Source: a virus
IMG/VR virus record: IMGVR_UViG_3300018067_000007
Span: 1 to 51,276 of that record
Reading direction: 5' to 3' (one strand)
DNA: 51,276 nt
Shown: positions 36,691-46,000 of the stretch, in pieces
Numbering within the stretch: position 1 is the stretch's first letter
Layout: every line of letters begins with the position of its first letter
The notes under the pieces: generated by a model
What the model was told of the DNA's origin: nothing
Databases searched by the model: none
The model's input: only the letters and a program-made list of their open reading frames with translations
Program-made: the position numbers and the translations under genes

Positions 36691-36915
36691 ATGGCAAAGT
36701 GGATCGAGTTCACCCGCGACTATGACCATCGGTGGGAGAGCGGTGCCGTCACCGCCTACAAGAAGGGCATGATCGTCTTTGCCAAGCAAAGCGTCGTCGA
36801 TGTGGTAGGCGATGCGGCCAAGCCGACGACCAAGCCCAAGGCCGATGATCCAGACGACGACGACGGGGATGACGACGAGGACGAACATCTCACCGAGGTT
36901 GAGAAGGACAGCTAG
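36691..36915 (+). CDS. Small acidic protein of the head-tail region, 74 aa
   Basis: Starts MAKWIEFTRDYDHRWESGAV. A beta-type N-terminal half and a strongly acidic tail (DDPDDDDGDDDEDEHL). Tails of this kind are common on small connector-region proteins. Function unknown. Confidence 0.6.
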   Translation: MAKWIEFTRDYDHRWESGAVTAYKKGMIVFAKQSVVDVVGDAAKPTTKPKADDPDDDDGDDDEDEHLTEVEKDS

Positions 36916-36920
36916 AGGAA

Positions 36921-37325
36921 ATGACCGATCTCACCCTGGCAATCCGGGAAGCGGTGGTTGCCAGGATGCGCGCGACCCCGGCGCTGACAGCGCTGGTGCC
37001 AGCCGCGAGCATCTATGGTGAGCGGGTGCCCGACAATCGCAGCTTTCCCTTCATCCGAACCGGCGAGCAGACCGTGACCAGCTTCCCGCTCGGCTGTGCT
37101 GATGACGGCGCTTACGACATCACCATCCACGGCTTTGCTACAGCGCCGTCGAGCGACGATGCGATGAAGATCGGTGCTGCGATCAACGATGCCTTTGCCG
37201 GTGCTAATGCGGTGCTGGTGCTGGCGACCGCCAAGGTGGTGATGGTGTGGGGGGCAAGCGGCATCATCCGTGACCCGGAAGAGCCCGACACCTGGCATTG
37301 CTACGTCGACTACAGCATCGCTTAG
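36921..37325 (+). CDS. Tail terminator-type protein, DUF3168-like
   Basis: AGAGGAA precedes ATG 36921; 134 residues. The layout (a helix MTDLTLAIREAVVARMRATP, then PFIRTGEQTVTSFPLG and CADDGAYDITIHGFATAPSS) fits the DUF3168/gpU-like fold that caps the tail tube. It directly precedes the tail-tube genes, as expected for a tail-completion protein. Confidence 0.75.
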   Translation: MTDLTLAIREAVVARMRATPALTALVPAASIYGERVPDNRSFPFIRTGEQTVTSFPLGCADDGAYDITIHGFATAPSSDDAMKIGAAINDAFAGANAVLVLATAKVVMVWGASGIIRDPEEPDTWHCYVDYSIA

Positions 37326-37328
37326 GAT

Positions 37329-37367
37329 GATGGCGGTAGCCCGCGCCGGTCCCGACCAGCTATAGCC
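37329..37367 (+). promoter_or_regulatory. Late-type promoter element, copy C
   Basis: GATGGCGGTAG (37329-37339), 19 bases, GCTATAGCC (37359-37367), 22 bases upstream of the first tail-tube gene, a normal leader length. It includes the ribosome site AGCAGGAGACACCG of that gene farther down. Confidence 0.6.
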
Positions 37368-37389
37368 CAGGGGAAGCAGGAGACACCGA

Positions 37390-37836
37390 ATGGCGCGTCC
37401 AGCAATCCTCCGTGGCACCTATGTCAACATATTGATGGGTGACGGCGGTGGCCCCGAAGTCTTCACGCCGATCTGCGGTGTGACGACCCGAGACCTCACT
37501 GACCAGATCAACACCTCGGACGCGTTCGTGCGCGATTGCGCGATTGCCACCGACGTCCCGACCCGCAGCGTCATCGCGACCGGTCGCCAATGGGATTTGA
37601 CCGCCTCGGGCTGGCTCAACCGCTCGCAGCTTGCGACGATCAACAGCGCGATGGGGGCGGTCAAGAACTACCGGTTCGAGCTCACCGAGCCTGCCACCAA
37701 CAAGGTCTATGCGGGCTATTATTCGGGTGCGGCGATGCTGACCCAATTGAAGATTACCGGCGAGGACGCTGACTTCGTGAAGATCGACCTCACGATGGCA
37801 TCCGATGGGCCGTGGACCTTCACGGTTGTTCCATAG
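37390..37836 (+). CDS. Major tail tube protein, copy 1
   Basis: AGCAGGAGACACCG precedes ATG 37390; 148 residues. The N-terminus MARPAILRGTYVNILMGDG and TRDLTDQINTSDAFVRDCAI, with RQWDLTASGWLNRSQL and EDADFVKIDLTMASDGPW, are typical of tail tube proteins of siphophages. The next gene is a close paralogue. The late promoter element lies directly upstream, which fits the high copy number of this protein in virions. Confidence 0.85.
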   Translation: MARPAILRGTYVNILMGDGGGPEVFTPICGVTTRDLTDQINTSDAFVRDCAIATDVPTRSVIATGRQWDLTASGWLNRSQLATINSAMGAVKNYRFELTEPATNKVYAGYYSGAAMLTQLKITGEDADFVKIDLTMASDGPWTFTVVP

Positions 37837-37846
37837 GAGATAGCCC

Positions 37847-38290
37847 GTGGCGCGTCCCAAGATACTCCGTGGCACTTACGTCAACATATTGATGAGCGAT
37901 GCCGCGACGCCAGCGACCTTCTATCCGATTTGCGGGCTGACGACGCGCGACTTCACCGACCAGATCAACACCAGCGATGCCTTCGTCCGCGACTGTGCGC
38001 TGCCGACCGATGTCCCGACCAGGAGCGTCATCGGTACCGGGCGGCAATGGGATGTCACCGGCAGCGGCTGGATGAACCGCACGCTGTTGAGCAAGATCGA
38101 TGCCGTGGTGGGCGTGCTCAACCTCTATCGTTTCGAACTAGCGCAACCGGCGGGCGACCTGGTCTATGGCGGCTATTATGCTGGCAGCGGCATCATGACG
38201 CAGAAGAAAATCACCGGCGAAGATGCCGATTTCGTCAAGATCGACCTGACCATCGCAGGCGACGGACCGTGGACCTTCACCGCCGTTTGA
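37847..38290 (+). CDS. Major tail tube protein, copy 2
   Basis: GTG 37847, ten bases after copy 1; 147 residues with the same segments: MARPKILRGTYVNILMSDA, TRDFTDQINTSDAFVRDCAL, GRQWDVTGSGWMNRTLL. Similarity runs over the whole length, so this is a tandem duplication with divergence, and both copies keep an intact frame. A tube made of two alternating or regionally different subunits is possible. Confidence 0.85.
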   Translation: MARPKILRGTYVNILMSDAATPATFYPICGLTTRDFTDQINTSDAFVRDCALPTDVPTRSVIGTGRQWDVTGSGWMNRTLLSKIDAVVGVLNLYRFELAQPAGDLVYGGYYAGSGIMTQKKITGEDADFVKIDLTIAGDGPWTFTAV

Positions 38291-38305
38291 TGCTAATCGG
38301 CCTGG

Positions 38306-38779
38306 ATGCAGACCGAGATCAATCTGCCCTTCGCTGATGGCGTCTATCTGTTCAGACTGCCGCTGACGATGATCTATGAAATCCAGCGCAAGACCAACAG
38401 CCCGATCGGGGCGGTGTTCGCGCGTGTCCTCAAGGGACGCTACCTCATCGGCGAGGAGAGCTTCGGGATGCCGACCGAGGGGGAATATCGGGTCGAGGAT
38501 TTGATGGAGACAATGCGCTGTGGGCTGATCGGCGGGGGACAAGGCCTGGTCGGCGGCGAGACGATCCAGGTGGGACCGCCGCTCGTGCTCGAGTTGATGA
38601 ACAATTATGCCTATCCGGCTGTGCCGCTCAAGAAGATGTGGGAGATGGCGGCAGCGGTCCTGATGGCGTGCGTCGAAGGCTATGATGACCCAGATCAAAA
38701 AAAAAGCCCGGAGGCGACGGATGGTTTGACTATGCCGACGCCCTTGGAAACCTCGCCATCTGCGGGTGCAGCCCCCTAG
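38306..38779 (+). CDS. Tail assembly chaperone, unshifted product
   Basis: This 157-residue protein (MQTEINLPFADGVYLFRLP) has the GTA gp10-type chaperone layout: an early beta part, LTMIYEIQRKTNSPIGAVFA, and IRCGLIGGGQ-like MRCGLIGGGQGLVGGE. It sits between the tail tube and tape measure genes, where chaperones are always found. A run of nine A near the 3' end leads to an alternative longer product (next entry). It helps tape-measure folding and tube assembly. Confidence 0.8.
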   Translation: MQTEINLPFADGVYLFRLPLTMIYEIQRKTNSPIGAVFARVLKGRYLIGEESFGMPTEGEYRVEDLMETMRCGLIGGGQGLVGGETIQVGPPLVLELMNNYAYPAVPLKKMWEMAAAVLMACVEGYDDPDQKKSPEATDGLTMPTPLETSPSAGAAP

Positions 38780-38934
38780 ATGCGAGGACCATGTCGCTCG
38801 CCGAATATGACGCGCTGGTGATCGGCTGGAACCGGGTGCATGAAAAAGAGGGTGACAAGCCCGAGGCGCCCGACCTCGATTTCGTCCGCTCCGAAATGCA
38901 ACGATTGCAGGGAAGCGCCGCCTATACGCACTAA
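38306..38934 (+). CDS. Tail assembly chaperone, -1 frameshift product
   Basis: At 38697-38705 nine A include the slippery heptamer A-AAA-AAA (38698-38704, zero frame CAA AAA AAA AGC). A -1 slip gives AAG CCC GGA and opens a frame to the TAA at 38932-38934, adding about 76 residues, with GGDGWFDYADALGNLA, then SLAEYDALVIGWNRVHEKEG. That tail is typical of the second part of tail chaperones, so the shift is almost certainly real. The shifted part also holds an internal ATG at 38791, but no ribosome site. It is the same strategy as lambda gpG-GT. Confidence 0.85.
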
Positions 38935-38973
38935 CCCCGGTTATGATAGACCGCGCCCAATGGGAGCAGGCAC

Positions 38974-41379
38974 ATGGCGATCACTGTCGATAAGGTCATC
39001 GTCACGCTTGAAGCGAAGATCGCGGCCTATCAGGCCAACGTCCGCCAAGCCGAAAGCCAGTTCACCAAGGCGATGGGCACCATCGAGAAAAGCGCCCAGG
39101 CCACCAGGAACACGCTCAACAATGTCTTCAAGCTGGCCGGTGTATCGGTCGGTGTCGCTGGTGCGCTGGCGCTGGGCAAGGCCTTCATCGGTGTCGCTGA
39201 TGCGTCGAAGCAACTCAACGCGCAGTTGAAGCTGGCGACCGCGCAGAGCGGCAGCTACGCGAAGGCACAAGAAGATGTCCGCGACATCGCTGTTGCCACG
39301 CGCAGCGATGTCGAAAGCGTCGCCAAGCTGTACGGCAATTTCATGCGCAACGCGCGCGACCTCGGCATCAGCCAGGAGGACGCAGCCCGCGCGACCAAGA
39401 CGGTTGCATCGGCGTTCATCATCAGCGGCGCCGGTGCCGACGAAGCATCGAACGCGATCCGCCAATTGATCCAGGGGTTGCAGTCGGGAGTACTGCGCGG
39501 CGACGAGTTCAACTCGATGATGGAGAATGCTCCACGCCTCGCAAAGCTGCTCGCCGACAGCCTCGGGGTGCCGATCGGCGCGCTCCGCAAGATGGCGGAA
39601 GCAGGCCAGTTGACCGCCGACAAGCTGACCAAGGCGCTGACCGACGCCAGGTTCACCGATGCGCTCGACGCCGAGCTAAAGCAGATACCCGTCACCTTCG
39701 ACCAGGCCATGGCGCAGGTCCATAACGCCGCCATCGCGACCTTCGGCGCGTTCGACCAGGGCGGCGAATTCTCGACGATGATTTCCAATTTCGTGACCGG
39801 CGGGGCCGAGGACTTCAAGGATTTGGAGAAGGCGGCGGAAGAGCTCGGCATGAACGTGCGGGCGACCATCGAAGGGCTTGGCAGCGCGTTCGAACCTTTC
39901 GCCGAAGCAGCCAAGGCAGCGTTTGAGAGCGCCGGGTTCAGCCTCGAAAAATTCTCGATGGATGGGCAGAAGCAGATCAGCGACCTTCTCACCATCGCCG
40001 ACCAGCTTCTCAACATCGGTCCAGCGATTGCCGAGTTCTTCGGTGCGACTGGCAATTATCGCAGCCACTTGGCAGCTGACTTCAATGCCAGGCGGGAAGA
40101 GGTCAAACGCGACCTCAAGATGAACAGCCAGCTTCGCATCCTCGCAGGTGCTGCGGACAAGGGCGGCGGCGACGCATCGACCAAGGTCACGCCACCGGGC
40201 AAGACGACCAAGAAGAAGAAGGCGAGCGGGCCAACCGCCGAGGAAATCGCCGAGAAGGCCGCGCAGGACGCCGCCAAGATCGACATCGCCATCTTGCGGG
40301 AGAAAGCCCGCCAGGCCGACACGGCGGAAGAGGTTGCCGATTTCGAGACCGCCCAGCTTAACCGCGATGTCGCTGCTGCCATCGAGGCGAACAACGCCGA
40401 CAAGCACATGACCAAGGCGCAGAAGGATGCGCTCAACGCCAGGGAGCGTGAGCTCGCCGACATCAAGTTTGCGGGCATCGAGCGCGAGAAGCAGGCCAGG
40501 CTGATCGAGGAAGCCGCCGACGTTCAGCAGGGGGTGATCGACCGGCAGAAGGAGGCTTTGGACCATCAGCTTGCGATGGCGAAGACCGAGGCCGAACGCC
40601 GCGCGATCCAGCTTCAATTGCTCGACCTCGACATCCAGCAGCGCGACGCGGCGCTAGCGAAAATCCAGGCGACCGGCACGCCTGCTCAAGCTGCTCTGGC
40701 GGGTGCTGCCCGCGCCGGGTTGGCAGGCGAGAAGGCAGGCAAGACATCCGAGATCATGAAGGACACGCAAGGGCCGTTTCAGGATTGGCTCGACAGCGCG
40801 GACGATATGAACAGCGCCCTGGAAACCATCGCCGTCGATGGGCTGGAGCAGCTCAACAGCGGCATCACCGACGCGATCATGAACTTCGACAATATGGGCA
40901 AGGTGTTCCAACAGGTCGGCAAGTCGATCATTGCCATGCTCATCCAGATGATCGTCAAGCAGATGATATTCAACGCGCTGTCGGCGGCGTTCAGCGCGTT
41001 CGGTGGCGGCGGCAGCATCAGCAGCTTTGGCGGCGGTGCCGGGACCAACAAGACCATCGCCGGGATTGGCGCTAGCTTCAAGGCAGGCGGCGGGCCGGTG
41101 CTGGGCGGCAAGCCCTATGTGGTCGGCGAGAATGGCCCCGAGATGTTCGTGCCGCAGAGCGCAGGCCGCATCATCCCCAACGGGCAGATGGCGGCGAACG
41201 ACCGGGGAGGCCGAGCCCCGGTAGTCCAGGTCCATGTCACCAGCGGCGAAATGTTCGATGCTCGGGTTGCCAGGATTAGCGGCGAGGTCAGCGTGGCGGT
41301 GGTGCAGCAGACCGCGCCGACGCTGATCAACGGAGCTGTGGCCGAAACCAGCCGCCAGATGTCGCGGTCGAGGATGTAG
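38974..41379 (+). CDS. Tape measure protein
   Basis: GGGAGCAGGCAC precedes ATG 38974; 801 residues. The N-terminal part (MAITVDKVIVTLEAKIAAYQ; DLGISQEDAARATKTVASAF; GLQSGVLRGDEFNSMMENAP; GVPIGALRKMAEAGQLTADK) matches the tape-measure N-terminal domain TIGR02675. The middle is long helical coiled coil with Lys/Ala/Glu, and the C-terminus (GENGPEMFVPQSAGRIIPNG) is the usual end region. The length sets tail length; by the usual 1.5 angstrom per residue it implies a tail of roughly 100-120 nm. Confidence 0.93.
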   Translation: MAITVDKVIVTLEAKIAAYQANVRQAESQFTKAMGTIEKSAQATRNTLNNVFKLAGVSVGVAGALALGKAFIGVADASKQLNAQLKLATAQSGSYAKAQEDVRDIAVATRSDVESVAKLYGNFMRNARDLGISQEDAARATKTVASAFIISGAGADEASNAIRQLIQGLQSGVLRGDEFNSMMENAPRLAKLLADSLGVPIGALRKMAEAGQLTADKLTKALTDARFTDALDAELKQIPVTFDQAMAQVHNAAIATFGAFDQGGEFSTMISNFVTGGAEDFKDLEKAAEELGMNVRATIEGLGSAFEPFAEAAKAAFESAGFSLEKFSMDGQKQISDLLTIADQLLNIGPAIAEFFGATGNYRSHLAADFNARREEVKRDLKMNSQLRILAGAADKGGGDASTKVTPPGKTTKKKKASGPTAEEIAEKAAQDAAKIDIAILREKARQADTAEEVADFETAQLNRDVAAAIEANNADKHMTKAQKDALNARERELADIKFAGIEREKQARLIEEAADVQQGVIDRQKEALDHQLAMAKTEAERRAIQLQLLDLDIQQRDAALAKIQATGTPAQAALAGAARAGLAGEKAGKTSEIMKDTQGPFQDWLDSADDMNSALETIAVDGLEQLNSGITDAIMNFDNMGKVFQQVGKSIIAMLIQMIVKQMIFNALSAAFSAFGGGGSISSFGGGAGTNKTIAGIGASFKAGGGPVLGGKPYVVGENGPEMFVPQSAGRIIPNGQMAANDRGGRAPVVQVHVTSGEMFDARVARISGEVSVAVVQQTAPTLINGAVAETSRQMSRSRM

Positions 41380-41381
41380 TC

Positions 41382-41957
41382 ATGGCCCTTGTCACCTTCC
41401 CGACCAACGCCAAGGTCATCAGCCGCAAGTGGACGCTGCAAGTGCCGCAGCAGATCAACCGGTCGAGCTTCACCGGGCGGCGCAAGGTGATCGGCTTGCC
41501 TGGGGCCGAAATCTGGTTGCTCCAGGCGACTATCGAGCCGCTCGCCAGGGAAGTCCAGGCACGGTCCTGGCGGGCCTTCACGGCGTCCCTGAGAGGTGCG
41601 GAGAACTTCTTCCGCTTCCCGGCGCTGCCAACGCCGCAGACCGGTTTCGCCAATCCGAAGGTGGCGGCGGTGGTCGCAGGCAATCGCGCGGTGGCGCTGA
41701 CGACAGCAGCAGGCGTCGTGCCAGGCATGCACATGACGATCACGCAGGTCGATGGCTACCAGCGGCTCGTCGTGGTGGTCGGCGTGGTCGGCGCGCAAGT
41801 CAGTTTCGAACCCTATCTCTATCTCGACCCGCTGGTGACAAGCGATGTCGAAATCCAGAACCCGTGGGGGGTGATGGCGCTGTCGGGCGGCAATGCCGGA
41901 TGGGATGACAGCAACGGCCTGGTCGGCTTCACCATCGACGCGCAGGAAGCGCTGTGA
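41382..41957 (+). CDS. Tail protein after the tape measure, 191 aa
   Basis: Starts three bases after the tape-measure stop (MALVTFPTNAKVISRKWTLQ). The sequence is beta-rich with RGAENFFRFPALPTPQTG and AGVVPGMHMTITQVDGYQR, in the position of the distal tail protein that forms the hub of the tail tip. The next genes are typical of the DUF2163 and DUF6950 tail-tip pair. The assignment is mainly by synteny. Confidence 0.7.
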   Translation: MALVTFPTNAKVISRKWTLQVPQQINRSSFTGRRKVIGLPGAEIWLLQATIEPLAREVQARSWRAFTASLRGAENFFRFPALPTPQTGFANPKVAAVVAGNRAVALTTAAGVVPGMHMTITQVDGYQRLVVVVGVVGAQVSFEPYLYLDPLVTSDVEIQNPWGVMALSGGNAGWDDSNGLVGFTIDAQEAL

Positions 41958-42616
41958 GCCTGCCCGACAGCATAGCCGCAGCGGCGCTCGACAAGGAAGT
42001 CATCAAGCCGGTCTGGTTCGTCTATATGGATTTCCTCGGCGATCCGGCGCGGGCCAATTCGAGCGGCTTCAATGTCACGGTCAGCGGTTCGGGGGACAGT
42101 GAGCTTGACGGCATCTACATCGGCATCGATGCGCGCTTCGTCAGCGTCGGCGAGGTCCGCTCATCGTCGGGTGGCGGCGACACCGTGACATGCAAGCTGT
42201 CGGGGATCAGGGGGCTCGACGACGAGGATCGGCTGATGCTCGGTGATCCGGCCAACTGGCAGGGTCGGACCGCCAGGCTGTGGCGAATGATCCGCGACGA
42301 GTTCAACGTCCAGCAAGGCGCGATCCAGGCCTACTACACCGGCTATATGCAGACATTGGGGCATATGGGCAGCGGCGAGGAGCTGACCTTGGAGCTGTCC
42401 ATCGAAGGCTATCTGGCAGCGTTCTCCGACCCGTCCAACCGAACCTATATGAGCCAGGAGCTATTCGATCCAGGCGACCATTCGGCGCAGGCGGCAATCG
42501 CCACCGCCAACGGGCAGACCAGCACGACGATGCTGACGGCCCCGCCGAGCATCCAATCGACCAACCCCTTCGGGCCAGGCTTCGACCCGACGATGGGCGG
42601 GACATGGTCGCCATGA
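41954..42616 (+). CDS. Tail hub/baseplate protein, DUF2163-like, 220 aa
   Basis: GTG 41954 overlaps the previous stop (GTGA). SLPDSIAAAALDKEVIKPVW, then RDEFNVQQGAIQAYYTGYMQ and GSGEELTLELSIEGYLAAF. The layout of strands followed by a loop with RMIRDEF fits DUF2163-type hub proteins. The C-terminal tail is Pro/Gly-rich. Joined to the next gene by ATGA. Confidence 0.65.
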   Translation: MSLPDSIAAAALDKEVIKPVWFVYMDFLGDPARANSSGFNVTVSGSGDSELDGIYIGIDARFVSVGEVRSSSGGGDTVTCKLSGIRGLDDEDRLMLGDPANWQGRTARLWRMIRDEFNVQQGAIQAYYTGYMQTLGHMGSGEELTLELSIEGYLAAFSDPSNRTYMSQELFDPGDHSAQAAIATANGQTSTTMLTAPPSIQSTNPFGPGFDPTMGGTWSP

Positions 42617-43095
42617 AGCGGGTCGGCGATTGGGAGCTTGCGCTCTATAATTATGTCGTCAGCGTCGATGGCGAGCCGTTCGAATATGGCGAGCTCGACT
42701 GCGTCATGTTCGCAGCAGGTGCCGTCGATGCGATGACCGGCGAAGACCCGGTGGCGAACCATCGCAACAGCTACAAGAACGAGATCGGCGCGTCCAAGCT
42801 GCTCCACAAGCTCGCCGATGGAACGGTCGAAGGGCTGCTCGATCTGCACTTGCCGACCATCCCCATCGGCTTTGCCAGGCGCGGCGACCTTGCCTTGTTC
42901 GAAGGCTCGGTCGGGATCGTGATGGGCGGCTTCGCGATCTTCATCGGCGAACTCGAGCCCGAAGAGCCGCCCGAAGAACCGGACGAGGATGCCCCGGTGC
43001 CGATCCGGGTGCCGGTCGAACCCGAGGAACCCGTCATCCCGGCACTGGTCCGCAAGCCGCGCGAACTCTGGGAGAAGGCCTGGGCGGTTGGGTAA
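42613..43095 (+). CDS. DUF6950 tail-tip protein (NlpC/P60-like fold), 160 aa
   Basis: ATGA overlap gives ATG 42613 (MKRVGDWELALYNYVVSVDG). YGELDCVMFAAGAVDAMTGE contains the Cys of the NlpC/P60-type fold, and RRGDLALFEGSVGIVM is a typical second strand pair. The His partner is not evident, so activity is uncertain. In tails this gene often precedes the host-specificity protein and is a candidate peptidoglycan hydrolase for DNA entry. A Glu/Pro-rich stretch follows the fold. Confidence 0.75.
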   Translation: MKRVGDWELALYNYVVSVDGEPFEYGELDCVMFAAGAVDAMTGEDPVANHRNSYKNEIGASKLLHKLADGTVEGLLDLHLPTIPIGFARRGDLALFEGSVGIVMGGFAIFIGELEPEEPPEEPDEDAPVPIRVPVEPEEPVIPALVRKPRELWEKAWAVG

Positions 43096-46000
43096 GACCC
43101 TCGGCAAGATCGCGATAGCCGTCGCCGTCGTCGCGCTGGTCGCAACCGGGGTCGGTGCGGCGGTCGGCGCGGGGCTGATCGCCGCCACCGCGACCACCGC
43201 TGCCATCGCCACCGTTGCCACCTATGCCTCGCTGGCGGCGGTGGCGCTGTCGATTGGCGCGTCGTTGCTCGCGCCCAAGCCCAAGGCTCCCAAGCAGAGC
43301 CCATCGACGATGGACCGGCTCAACGTCAGCATGAGCCTGCGCGCGCCGCGCACGCTGGTGTTCGGCAAGACGGCGATGGCGACCGACCTGCGCGACCAGG
43401 AAGTGATCGGAGCCGACAAGGACTATATTCACCGCTTCCTCGTCATCGCCGCGCACCAGGTCGAGAACGTCCAGGAGATATGGTTCGACGACAAGAAGGC
43501 CTGGGATTGGGTCGCAGGCGGCACCGTCTATGGCGACTATGTCGGCTATCTGACGATCAACGTCCGAACGGTCGGGACGCCTGCCAACGCGATCAACATC
43601 AGCGGGCGGATGGGCGCCAACCGGCGCTATACCGGCTGCGCCTATGTCCACATGGTGTTCAAGGCGACCGGCAACAGCAAGAAAACCGAGAGCCCGTTTT
43701 CGGCGTCCATCCCTGGTCGGATCACGATCATCGGCGAGGGGCTGCGATGCTATGATCCGCGCCAGGACAGCACTCAGCCTGGTGGTGCCGGGGCGATGCG
43801 CGCCGACAATCAGGGGAGCTGGACCTACGGCCCGCACGCGCGCAATCCCGCCTGCCAGCTTGCCACCTATTTGCTCGGCTGGCGCATCCAGAACCCGACG
43901 ACGCTCGCCTGGAAGCTCTCGGTCGGCAAGGGCATCCCGCCCAAGCGGATCAACTGGCGGTCGTTCATCGACAGCGCCAACTTCTGCGATGAGCCGATCC
44001 TGCTCGCGGGCGGCGGCTATGACCCACGCTACCGGTCGGACGGCATCTTCAGCGAGGCCGACCAGACGCTCAACGTGACCGATATCTTCAAGTCATCGAT
44101 GAACGCCGACCTCGATGACCAGGACGGCTTTCTTAGGCTGACGGTGTTCCACAATGACCTGGCGACCCCCGACGCAACGCTGACCGAGCATGATGTCCTC
44201 GACAATTTCCAGTGGATCCAAACCCAGCCGTTGAGCGACGGCTTCAACATCGTGCGGGGCAACTTCACCTATCCGACTGCGCTCTACCAGCCTGCCGAAT
44301 ATCGCGAGGCAGCGCTGCCGTCGCGCGACGGCATCGACCGCATGTTCAGCGTAGATTTCCTCACCGTGCAAAACCAGGGGCAGGCCGAACGGCTCGCCAA
44401 GCAGCGGCTGCAACGCCAGCAGTTCGGCGGCACCTTCGTCGCCAATTTCAACGCCGCCGCGTGGAAGGTCCAGAAGGGCAGCGTCATCAAGTTCAGCTTC
44501 AAGCCCGAGGGGTTTGTCGAGAAGCTGTTCCGGGTGGTCGAGACCGCGATCCGGTTCGACGGCGTGGTGCCGATGACGCTGCGCGAGGAACATCCGGCGA
44601 TCTACCAGTGGGACCGCGAGGAAAGCCCTGCGGTGATCATAGCACCGCCGATCATCTATCTCCCCGGCAACACCCCGATTGGGCAGTTCCTCGGCACCGT
44701 CCAGGAAGGCGCCGATGTCACGGCGCTGAACACAGCAGCAGGCATCGAAGGCCAGGGCGACCTTGCGACCTCGGACCTGACCGAGGCCGACATCAACAAC
44801 AGCTTGGTGCCTGCGGACAACGTCAACCACATCTTCATGTCCGAGATGGAGGGAGGCCTTGCCAATTGGGGCGCAGGCAATGTCAGCGCAGCGAGCGCGG
44901 TTGGCGAGGCCGGGACCGCGCAGGGCACCCGCTACATCAAGACGGTGGGCCAGGCGTCGGGGATCGGGCAGTTCATCTACATCAACAGCCGCAAGTTCCG
45001 GGTCAATCCGGGGCAACGGCTTGCCTTGCAGACCGGTATCGAGACGCAGAACTGCACAGCCCAACTCAACATCGCCTTCTATGATGCTGGCAACGCCCAG
45101 ATCGTGCCGACCGTGCTGTGGGCGACTGCGCCCAATTCAACCTATTATGGCACGCTGCGTCAGGGTTTCGTCACCGCCCCGGCAGGAGCTCATACCGCGC
45201 TGCTCCAAGGCATCTTCGTCAGCGTTGCCGGATCGGGGATGTTCTCGGGGGCCTTCACCAAGCCGATGGTCACCGGGGCGAGCGGTGGGCAAAACACCTT
45301 CCCGGAATATTCACCAGGCCCGAACAGCTTCGATGCTGCCGATGTCACGCTCAACAATACGGCGGCAGGCATCACCGGACAGAGCCCGATCGCGTCGGGC
45401 AACGCGCTGACCGTCGTCCAGGTGCAGAACAGCCTCGTCGCCGCCGCCGGTGACAACAGGATTTTCATGTCGCTGTTCGAAGCGGGGGTCGGCGAATGGC
45501 GCTATACGACCAACGGGCCAAGCGTCGTCCTGGTCAGCGGTGTCTATCAGGGACGGCCCTACATCAATGCCTATCCGGTCCCGAACGGCACCGCAGGCGT
45601 CCACCAATGGTCGATCTGTAGCCAGTATTTCCGGGTGACGGCGGGCGAGCAGCTTTCGGTGCAAGCGCAGGTCGAGGCCTATGGCTGTAACGCCGACTGC
45701 TATGTCTGGTATTTCGACCAGGCTGGCTCGACGATCACCAACAGCTATTGCTTCACCGCTGGCAACGGCACCGGCTTCGGGACGCTCAAGCAGGCGATGG
45801 CGACCGTCCCGCCAGGGGCGATGACGGCGTTCTTCCAGCTTTATTTCAACTGCACGGTGACGGGCAATTTCGGCGGCTCGCTGGCGCTGCCCTATGTCGC
45901 CGGGGTGCCGACCGGGCAGATCACGCATCCGGCCTTCAATCCAGGCCCGAACAGCTTCAACGCCGCCGATGTGACGCTGACCCATACCGCCGCCAACATC

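Noticed and set aside
38791-38934. Separate 47-residue gene starting at ATG 38791
   Set aside because: No ribosome site precedes the ATG, and the frame is open back to the A9 slip site. The frameshift product explains it better.
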